Part shown: in pieces, positions 6,746 through 11,468 of the stretch
Numbering within the stretch: the stretch's first letter is position 1
Layout of the letters: each line of letters opens with the position of its first letter
Assembly: GCA_934539585.1 (NCBI GenBank)
Contig: CAKTCT010000063.1
Span: forward strand, 1-11,468
Origin: an uncultured Oscillospiraceae bacterium
GTDB lineage: Bacteria > Bacillota > Clostridia > Oscillospirales > Ruminococcaceae
Length of the DNA: 11,468 nt
Reading direction: 5' to 3'
Notes under the pieces: generated by a model
The model's input: the letters and a program-made list of their open reading frames with translations, nothing else
What the model was told of the DNA's origin: nothing
Database searches by the model: none
Made by a program: the position numbers and the translations under genes

Positions 6746-7426
6746 TTAAGCGTTTTTGGGAACCGGCACGTTGGTCCGGTTGGCCGCCAGCTGCTTGGAG
6801 AGCACCTTGGCCAGGATGCCGCCCACCACTGCGGTGAGAATCATCTCCGGAATCATGTACAGCCCGTTGTAAACGATGGAGTATACCAGGCTCAGCGCCT
6901 TGCCGTGGAAGGTATCCAGGAACCAGCCGCCCCAGGACACCTGATCGGTGAAGAACCACTCGGCCCACTCGCCGAAGAACAGGAACCCGGAAATGGTGTG
7001 GCAGACATACCGGCCAAACAGCCCGATCAGGGACCCCACCACAATGGAGCTAACCTGGGACTTGCAGAACCGGGGCGCCAGTCCCGCCAGGCCAATGGCC
7101 GCGAAAGCCAGAAGGTAGTCAAACAGCGTGATGAGCAAGAACAGCTTGATGCCGCCCTTGTCCTCGATCATGGCCGCCAGGCCACCGGCCCGCCAGCCGG
7201 AAATCATCATGGTGATAAGCCCGTGAGCCAGCCCGGCCAGGCTTCCCCAGCCCACGCCGTACTTGTAGGCGATAATGACCAGCGGCAGCATGGAGCACAG
7301 GGTAATGGAGCCGCCGTAGGCCCAGGTGGCGTCGAACTTCAAGAAGGTATCGATGAGGATACCGATGGCAAGAAGGATGCCGCTTTCGGTCAGCCGCAGC
7401 ACCGTCTTATTTTGGTTGGTTTGCAT
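6746..7426 (-). CDS. thiT: Thiamine-specific ECF transporter S component ThiT
   Basis: This integral membrane substrate-binding subunit captures thiamine and works with a shared ECF energising module (EcfA, EcfA', EcfT), which is not in the window. The 226 residues hold about six hydrophobic segments. ThiT family marks are WAYGGSITLCSMLP (35-48), FDYLLAFAAIGLAGL (102-116), RYVCHTISGFLFFGEWA (139-155) and SIVYNGLYMIPE (183-194). His143, Tyr186 and Asn187 fall where thiamine-binding residues occur in the family. A longer open frame reaches 7552, but it would run through the leader terminator. The ATG at 7426, preceded by AAAGGA, begins the homology. The TPP riboswitch upstream independently supports thiamine as substrate. 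The tail after ~residue 205 is a little longer than in many homologues. Confidence 0.93.
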   Translation of the reverse strand: MQTNQNKTVLRLTESGILLAIGILIDTFLKFDATWAYGGSITLCSMLPLVIIAYKYGVGWGSLAGLAHGLITMMISGWRAGGLAAMIEDKGGIKLFLLITLFDYLLAFAAIGLAGLAPRFCKSQVSSIVVGSLIGLFGRYVCHTISGFLFFGEWAEWFFTDQVSWGGWFLDTFHGKALSLVYSIVYNGLYMIPEMILTAVVGGILAKVLSKQLAANRTNVPVPKNA

Positions 7427-7492
7427 GAACGATCCGTCCTTTGATGAAATTTTCAGGAGGACCCCTTCAAGCCGGTCCGCTCCGAAGCCCGC

Positions 7493-7528
7493 GGAATACA
7501 AAGAAGCCGCAAGGCAATCCTCGCGGCT
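7493..7528 (-). terminator. Riboswitch-controlled terminator in the thiT leader
   Basis: On the minus strand a 10-bp stem with one G-T pair (arms 7528-7519 and 7514-7505, beginning AGCCGC and ending GCGGCT) closes a 4-base loop and is followed by a T-rich stretch (TCTTTGTATT). It lies between the TPP aptamer and the thiT ATG. This fits a switch that ends transcription when TPP is bound. Confidence 0.7.
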
Positions 7529-7550
7529 GAAATTTGACATTTTCGGTATC

Positions 7551-7640
7551 AAATCTCCCTACGATGGAATTACCCATGTCAGGTTTGAAGGGTTGAAACA
7601 CCGTTTCTCTCAGCCGGCTCAAGGCCAGCACCCCTGATTC
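7551..7640 (-). promoter_or_regulatory. TPP (THI-box) riboswitch aptamer
   Basis: Read on the minus strand, the segment contains the conserved THI elements in order: CAGGGGTGC, GGCTGAGAG, ACCCTTCAAACCTGA, a GGGTAATTCC variant of the usual GG(G/A)TAATGCC, and CGTAGGGAG. The closing P1 stem pairs GAATC (7640-7636) with GATTT (7555-7551). It lies about 125 bases upstream of thiT and begins almost at the predicted transcription start, so the RNA starts as the aptamer. Bound thiamine pyrophosphate should lower thiT expression. Confidence 0.95.
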
Positions 7641-7646
7641 GACATT

Positions 7647-7675
7647 ATTCTACCACAGGAAGCCGCCTTTGTCAA
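7647..7675 (-). promoter_or_regulatory. Promoter of the TPP riboswitch-thiT transcript
   Basis: On the minus strand TTGACA (7670-7675), a 17-bp spacer and TAGAAT (7647-7652), with an extended -10 TGG. The predicted start is about 7640, at the first base of the riboswitch P1 stem. The -35 box overlaps the TGA stop codon of nth (7672-7674). Confidence 0.88.
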
Positions 7676-8316
7676 GCCTTTTTTGCAGCTTCCCCCGCCT
7701 GACGGCAGATTTCCCGCAAGGGGCACGCCGTACACTGGGGCCCCCTGGCCTTGCAGAACTCCCGGCCGAAATTCACCAGCCGGTGGCAGAAATCGCTGCT
7801 CTTCTCCGGAGGCAGCAGCTTTTTCAGGTCCATTTCCACCTTGTAGGGGTCGGTCTCCTTAGTCAGCCCCAGCCGCCCGCAGATGCGGATGCAGTGGGTG
7901 TCCGTGACCACGGCGGGCTTCCCGAAGATGTCCCCCAGGACCAGATTGGCGGTCTTCCGCCCCACCCCCGGGAGTTTTGTCAGCTCCTCCATGGTATCCG
8001 GCAGCTCCCCGCCGTAACAATCCAGCAGCATCCGGGAAAGCCCCACGATGTCCCTTGCCTTGGTGTGGAACAGCCCGCAAGGCTTCACAATGGCCTCGAT
8101 GTCCTCCATCCGCGCCTCCGCCAGGGAGACCAGGGTGGGATATTCCGCAAACAGCTCCTTGGTAACGATGTTCACCCTGGCGTCGGTGCATTGGGCCGAC
8201 AGCCGGGTGGCAATGAGCAGCTCATAGGGATGGGCGTAGCGCAGGGAGCACACCGCCTCGGGATACAGCTTTTCCAGGGCCGCCACCGCAGCCAGTGCCC
8301 GTTCCTTCCGGGTCAT
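7672..8316 (-). CDS. nth: Endonuclease III (DNA glycosylase/AP lyase)
   Basis: This base-excision repair enzyme removes oxidised pyrimidines and cleaves abasic sites. The 214 residues match the usual ~211. The helix-hairpin-helix LPGVGRKTANLVLGD (115-129) contains catalytic Lys121. Asp139 in VTDTH is the conserved catalytic aspartate. The C-terminal [4Fe-4S] cluster cysteines are 188, 195, 198 and 204 with the canonical C-x6-C-x2-C-x5-C spacing. A longer open frame continues upstream through the MATE gene in another frame. The ATG at 8316 overlaps the MATE stop as ATGA, has GGAGG upstream and begins the homology. No terminator follows; the gene runs into the thiT promoter. Confidence 0.97.
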   Translation of the reverse strand: MTRKERALAAVAALEKLYPEAVCSLRYAHPYELLIATRLSAQCTDARVNIVTKELFAEYPTLVSLAEARMEDIEAIVKPCGLFHTKARDIVGLSRMLLDCYGGELPDTMEELTKLPGVGRKTANLVLGDIFGKPAVVTDTHCIRICGRLGLTKETDPYKVEMDLKKLLPPEKSSDFCHRLVNFGREFCKARGPQCTACPLREICRQAGEAAKKA

Positions 8317-9710
8317 ATCATTCCCTCCTCCAGGACGATGGGCGGTTCCGGCTCCCGGTTCCGGGTGACGTTTTTCATCCAGTTCCGGTTCCGCAGCCGC
8401 CAGAAGATGACGATCATCTTCACCGGCTCGTCCAGCTTGATGGACGCATACACCAGCAGCACCGGCAGCTTGAAAACAAAGGCCGACAGCAGCCCCGCCG
8501 GAAGGGCCACCAGCCACAGCGAGCATAGATCGATGCCCAGAGCGAACCGGGTGTCCCCGCCGCCCCGGAGGATTCCCACGATCCCCACCGCGGTAATGGA
8601 GACGAAAAAGACGATCCCCGCCTGTACCATCACCATCTGCCCGGCCAGCTCCTTGGTCTCCGCCGGGACGTTGTAGAACCCCACTGCCAAAGGCCGGATC
8701 AGCAGAATCACCCCGCCTGCGAAAACGCCTACCAACAACGAGACGATCTTCAGCCAATCGGCCCGCTGGCCCGCCTTTTCCATGTCGCCCTCGCCCACGG
8801 CGTTGCCCACAATGACCGCGGCGGCGTTGGCGATGCCGAAAACGAACACCGTGGCAAACTGCTGGATCACCGACGCAATCTGGCTGGCCGAGACCACCGC
8901 CTCCCCCAGCCGCCCCAGGATCATGGACTGGACCGAGACCCCCACCGACCACAGCAGCTCGTTAAAGACCACCGGCAGCCCGTGGCGGAAGTAGTCCCGG
9001 GTCAGCCCCTTGTCCCGCTTGAGAAAATCCCGGGGCCGCAGCTCCAGCTTCTTGTCGATGAAAAAGGCGTAGACCACCGCAATGCCCAACTCCGCCACCC
9101 GGGCGATGAGGGTGGCCAGCGCCGCTCCCTGGATTCCCATGGCCGGAGCCCCCAGGTTGCCGAAAATCAGCACCCAGTTCAGAAACACGTTGACGCACAG
9201 GGAGGTCAGATACACCACCACGGCAACACGGATCACCGCAATGCTCCGCAGCGTGGCGATGTAGGTGGCCGTCACCCCGTAGATCACGTAGGTGTACACA
9301 ATGATCCGCAGGTACTTGACCCCCTCCCGGATCACCGCCTCCTCCGGCGTGTAGATCCGCATGACCTGCTCCGGAAACAGCAGGATCAGCACCGTCAGCA
9401 CCACCGAAAAGACAAAGGCCACCTTGATGACCAGCGCCGTCACCAGCCGGATGGGCTCCACCTGCCCCTTGCCCCAGTACTGGGCGTTCAGAACGCTGGC
9501 CCCGCTGGCCAGCCCGAAGGTCAGCACGGTAAACACGAAAAAGGGCTGGTTGGCCAGAGAGGCCGCCGTCAGCTGGGTCTGCCCCAGAGCCCCCAGCATC
9601 ACAGTATCCGCCATCTGAATGGCAAAGCTGATGAGATTCTGCGCCGCAATGGGCAGCGCAATGAGAATCAGCATCCGCAGAAAGTCCTTGTCCTTGAGCA
9701 TTTTCTTCAT
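8313..9710 (-). CDS. MATE-family multidrug/metabolite exporter
   Basis: The 465-residue polytopic membrane protein has about 12 hydrophobic segments in two repeated halves. It is of the type that exports drugs or metabolites in exchange for Na+ or H+. Family features are the N-terminal PIAAQNLISFAIQMADTVMLGALG region (20-43), an equivalent second-half segment GLPVVFNELLWSVGVSVQSMILGRLGE (244-270), VGNAVGEGD (301-309) and GILRGGGDTRFALG (379-392). The last ~30 residues are charged and probably cytoplasmic. The ATG at 9710 follows GGAGGACC; a second Met at residue 4 is an alternative start. It is translationally coupled to nth by a 4-base overlap. The substrate cannot be told from sequence. I see no convincing dedicated promoter, so it may depend on read-through from the DivIVA-like gene across the repeat array. 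Confidence 0.94.
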   Translation of the reverse strand: MKKMLKDKDFLRMLILIALPIAAQNLISFAIQMADTVMLGALGQTQLTAASLANQPFFVFTVLTFGLASGASVLNAQYWGKGQVEPIRLVTALVIKVAFVFSVVLTVLILLFPEQVMRIYTPEEAVIREGVKYLRIIVYTYVIYGVTATYIATLRSIAVIRVAVVVYLTSLCVNVFLNWVLIFGNLGAPAMGIQGAALATLIARVAELGIAVVYAFFIDKKLELRPRDFLKRDKGLTRDYFRHGLPVVFNELLWSVGVSVQSMILGRLGEAVVSASQIASVIQQFATVFVFGIANAAAVIVGNAVGEGDMEKAGQRADWLKIVSLLVGVFAGGVILLIRPLAVGFYNVPAETKELAGQMVMVQAGIVFFVSITAVGIVGILRGGGDTRFALGIDLCSLWLVALPAGLLSAFVFKLPVLLVYASIKLDEPVKMIVIFWRLRNRNWMKNVTRNREPEPPIVLEEGMI

Positions 9711-9728
9711 GAATCTTGGTCCTCCCGT

Positions 9729-10414
9729 TTATTTTTGAAATAGAAATCCGTCAGGGTCCATACTCCCCCCGCAGCCCTTTTCAACCTCTTAACCGCCAGC
9801 CTTCGACCAACCAAACAAACCGCCGCCGGACACCGCAGCGACCAACCGCATCCCCCAAAAACTCCCCAGGAGACCGCCAGAGCAACCCTCAGCCGCTATT
9901 TCTGGAACAAAACCCCATACGGGCCCTCATTCCCTTTCCCAGCGTCCTTTTTAAACCTCTTAACTAACCGCCCCTCGGCCAACCAAACCAACCGCCGCCA
10001 AAACGCCGCAACGCCCAACCGCGTCCCCCAAAAACTCCCAGGAGACCGCCAGAGCAATCCTTCGCCGCTATTTCTGAAACAAAAACCCGTACAGGTCCTT
10101 GCTCCCTTTCCCAGCAACCTTTTTCAGCCTCTCAACCGACCGACCCTCGGCCAGCCAAACCAACCGCCTCCGGACGCCGCAGCGACCAACCGCGTCCCCC
10201 CTCAGAACTCCCCAGGAGACCGCCAGAGCAACCCTCCGCCGCTATTTCCGGAACAAAACCCCATGCAGGTCCTTATTCCCTTGCCCAGCGTCCTTTTACA
10301 ACCTCTTAGCCGACCGGCCCTCGACAATCAAACCAACCACCGCCGAAACACCGCAGCGACCAACCGCGTCCCCCTCAGAACTCCCCAGGGGACCGCCAGA
10401 GCAACCCTCAGCCG
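9729..10414 (-). repeat. Tandem array of four ~173-bp repeats derived from the 3' end of the neighbouring gene
   Basis: This 704-base gap between the MATE gene and the DivIVA-like gene holds no credible gene. It is filled by units at about 9729-9895 (A), 9896-10067 (B), 10068-10241 (C) and 10242-10414 (D), of about 167, 172, 174 and 173 bp. Each unit starts, on the plus strand, with a degenerate copy of the last codons of the DivIVA-like gene, whose own stop at 10415 begins the next period. The 14-mer GACCGCCAGAGCAA is identical in all four (9872, 10044, 10218, 10391). Units B-D are roughly 80% alike by eye; A is more diverged at its start. Read on the minus strand, the unit is the gene's final ~30 codons, its stop, then ~110 bases of 3' flank. 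The MATE ribosome binding site lies just past unit A. Confidence 0.9.
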
Positions 10415-11203
10415 CTATTTCTGAAACAAAAACCCATACGGGTCCTTATTCCCTTTCCCCGCAGCCTTCCCGGCCTCTTTTTTCGACCCCTGACCCACCG
10501 GCCCCTTGACCGGCTGCGCCAGCCGCTGCCGGGACTCCTCAATGGTCCGCTGCATCTCCTCCAGGCTCCGCAGGATGTTGCCGGAGTAGACCTTAAAGTC
10601 CTCCCCCGCCGCAGAAAGCTGGGCACGGATCTCCGCCAGCCGCGCGGAAATCCCGGCGGTCTCGGCCTCGATAACGGTGTGGGCGGCGTCGGCCTGACGG
10701 CTGGCCCGATTGACGATGCTGTCGGCAGTTTTCTTGGCCTCCACCATCATCTCGCCGATCTCGAACCCGGCCTTTTTCCCGCTCTGAGCCTCCTCCAGCT
10801 CCTCCACCCGGGCCTTGAGAACCCGGTTGTTCTCCTCCAGAAGCCCCTTTTTCACCGACAGCTCGGAGTTTGCGGCCTTCAGCGTCTGGATTTCCTTCTG
10901 CTGGAGCTCCAGCTGATTCTTCAGCTCGTTGCTGGCGGCAATGGCCCGGTCGATCTTCTCCTGAAACTCGGCAAAATCCCGGTCCCGGGCCTCCTTCTGG
11001 GCCATGAGCTCCTCGTTGGTTTTCCGCTGAACGTCCAGCCTGGCCTCCAGGTCCTTCACCTGGGCCTCCAGCTGCTCCTTTTCCGCCTCCTTGGCCTCCA
11101 GCTCCTCAGCACTGCGGGCATTGAGCTCCTCGATGCACTGTAAGACGTTCTGCCGGTTGAACCCGCCGAAAACGGATTTCTTAAACTTCTCCCCGTACTC
11201 CAT
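10415..11203 (-). CDS. DivIVA-like coiled-coil protein
   Basis: The 262-residue acidic/basic protein is probably cytoplasmic or membrane-associated; there is no signal peptide or membrane segment. The N-terminus KKSVFGGFNRQNVLQCIEEL (8-27) resembles the short lead motif of DivIVA/GpsB-like proteins of clostridia (GGFN..V..I..L). Residues ~28-140 form a long heptad-rich coiled coil. A second helical part follows (~145-230), rich in Ala/Glu/Arg. The tail (230-262) is Lys/Gly-rich and ends DPYGFLFQK. The ATG at 11203 follows AAAGGAAG and its own promoter. DivIVA-type proteins organise cell poles, division or wall synthesis; that role is inferred here, and exact family membership is uncertain. 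The unusual point is that its last codons are repeated four times downstream. Confidence 0.75.
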   Translation of the reverse strand: MEYGEKFKKSVFGGFNRQNVLQCIEELNARSAEELEAKEAEKEQLEAQVKDLEARLDVQRKTNEELMAQKEARDRDFAEFQEKIDRAIAASNELKNQLELQQKEIQTLKAANSELSVKKGLLEENNRVLKARVEELEEAQSGKKAGFEIGEMMVEAKKTADSIVNRASRQADAAHTVIEAETAGISARLAEIRAQLSAAGEDFKVYSGNILRSLEEMQRTIEESRQRLAQPVKGPVGQGSKKEAGKAAGKGNKDPYGFLFQK

Positions 11204-11278
11204 TCCAAACTTCCTTTCCCCGAATTTCTATGGATCGCCGGGCACCCCGCCCGACCGAATGATCAAACCACCGAAGTT

Positions 11279-11307
11279 ATTATACCACGCTATGCCCCGC
11301 TTGACAA
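11279..11307 (-). promoter_or_regulatory. Promoter of the DivIVA-like gene
   Basis: On the minus strand TTGTCA (11302-11307), a 17-bp spacer and a perfect TATAAT (11279-11284), with an extended -10 TGG. The predicted start is near 11272, giving a ~69-base leader before the ATG at 11203. No structured regulator is obvious in the leader. Confidence 0.85.
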
Positions 11308-11378
11308 CAACCTGCGCAGCGACGATTTGAGCAGCCCGTTGGAATTTTTCCGCAGCGTAGAAGAATCAAGTTTTCGAT

Positions 11379-11448
11379 CCAGCCTTTTTCCAAAAGGCTG
11401 GTAGGGATGGAAGGGGCAAAGCCCCTTCCTCGCTTTCCGCAGAAAGCG
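11379..11448. repeat. Cluster of three perfect hairpins, probable dispersed intergenic repeat
   Basis: There are three adjacent inverted repeats with short loops: CCAGCCTTTT/AAAAGGCTGG (11379-11401, loop TCC), GGAAGGGGC/GCCCCTTCC (11409-11429, loop AAA) and CGCTTTC/GAAAGCG (11431-11448, loop CGCA). No gene reads through 11308-11468. The first hairpin could work as a terminator for a leftward gene beyond the edge. Three in a row with little between them looks more like a REP-type element. The flanking sequence from ~11308 may belong to the same element. Confidence 0.6.
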
Positions 11449-11468
11449 AAATCCAACCCCGTTGCGCC

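Noticed and set aside
7427..7552. N-terminal extension of ThiT by 42 residues, or a leader peptide
   Set aside because: The frame passes through the leader terminator stem and touches the riboswitch. The ThiT homology starts after the Met at 7426.
8317..8952. Extension of endonuclease III to 426 residues
   Set aside because: The extra part is an out-of-frame reading of the MATE gene. Nth has its normal length from 8316.
9720..9900. Dedicated promoter for the MATE gene
   Set aside because: The best minus-strand candidate (TTGAAA-N16-TATGGA) has a poor -10 box and lies inside repeat-derived sequence, so it is not supported.
9896..10117. 73-codon open frame within the repeat array
   Set aside because: It spans two repeat units in mixed frames and has no ribosome binding site. 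Only its last ~30 codons mimic the coiled-coil gene's end, so it is a by-product of the repeats.
9729..10414. CRISPR array
   Set aside because: The period is ~173 bp with whole units repeated and diverged. There are no short identical repeats with unique spacers and no cas genes.
10415..11203. Phage tail-tape or SMC-like identity for the coiled-coil protein
   Set aside because: It is too short, has no ATPase motifs and no phage neighbours. The GGFN N-terminal motif fits a DivIVA-like protein better.

Overview
This GC-rich window (about 60% G+C by eye) looks like chromosome from a Gram-positive anaerobe of the Clostridia, probably a gut Oscillospiraceae/Ruminococcaceae-type Firmicute. The evidence is AGGAGG-type ribosome binding sites, several near-consensus sigma-A promoters, a TPP riboswitch in front of an ECF-type thiamine transporter gene, a DivIVA-like coiled-coil protein and a galacturonate operon led by an LplD-type GH4 enzyme. 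The assignment is an inference from gene content; no rRNA gene is present to confirm it. Every gene except the AraC-family regulator is on the minus strand.

Layout. (1) Positions 1-144 hold what look like tandem promoters firing leftward out of the window (P1 is TTGACA-N17-TATAAT; a second TTGACA lies 94 bp further on). The architecture resembles a Firmicute rRNA/tRNA operon promoter region. (2) Positions 141-5667 hold a four-gene galacturonate operon, read right to left: GH4 alpha-galacturonidase (lplD), tagaturonate reductase (uxaB), altronate dehydratase (uxaA) and uronate isomerase (uxaC), closed by a strong intrinsic terminator. Together the enzymes would release D-galacturonate from oligogalacturonides and convert it through tagaturonate and altronate to 2-keto-3-deoxygluconate. 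No uptake system, KDG kinase or KDPG aldolase is in the window. (3) Positions 5668-5865 are a divergent control region with two facing promoters and a pair of 8-bp direct repeats exactly 30 bp apart. It serves the operon and a divergent AraC-family regulator (5866-6672), the likely pectin-sugar sensor. (4) A bidirectional terminator (6678-6718) separates the regulator from thiT (6746-7426). The thiT leader (7427-7640) carries a TPP riboswitch followed by an intrinsic terminator. Its consensus promoter overlaps the stop codon of the upstream gene. (5) nth (endonuclease III) and a MATE exporter gene are translationally coupled (ATGA overlap). (6) Positions 9711-10414 have no gene. They hold four tandem copies of a ~173-bp repeat, each beginning with a degenerate copy of the 3' end of the neighbouring DivIVA-like gene. 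(7) The DivIVA-like gene (10415-11203) has its own TTGTCA-N17-TATAAT promoter, and the right edge holds a cluster of three perfect hairpins that looks like a dispersed intergenic repeat.

The most unusual structure is the tandem array derived from a gene's 3' end (9729-10414). The edge promoters, the AraC/GH4 control region and the hairpin cluster are the next most useful leads. I did not find a clearly new defence, mobile or biosynthetic system; the named genes belong to known families.
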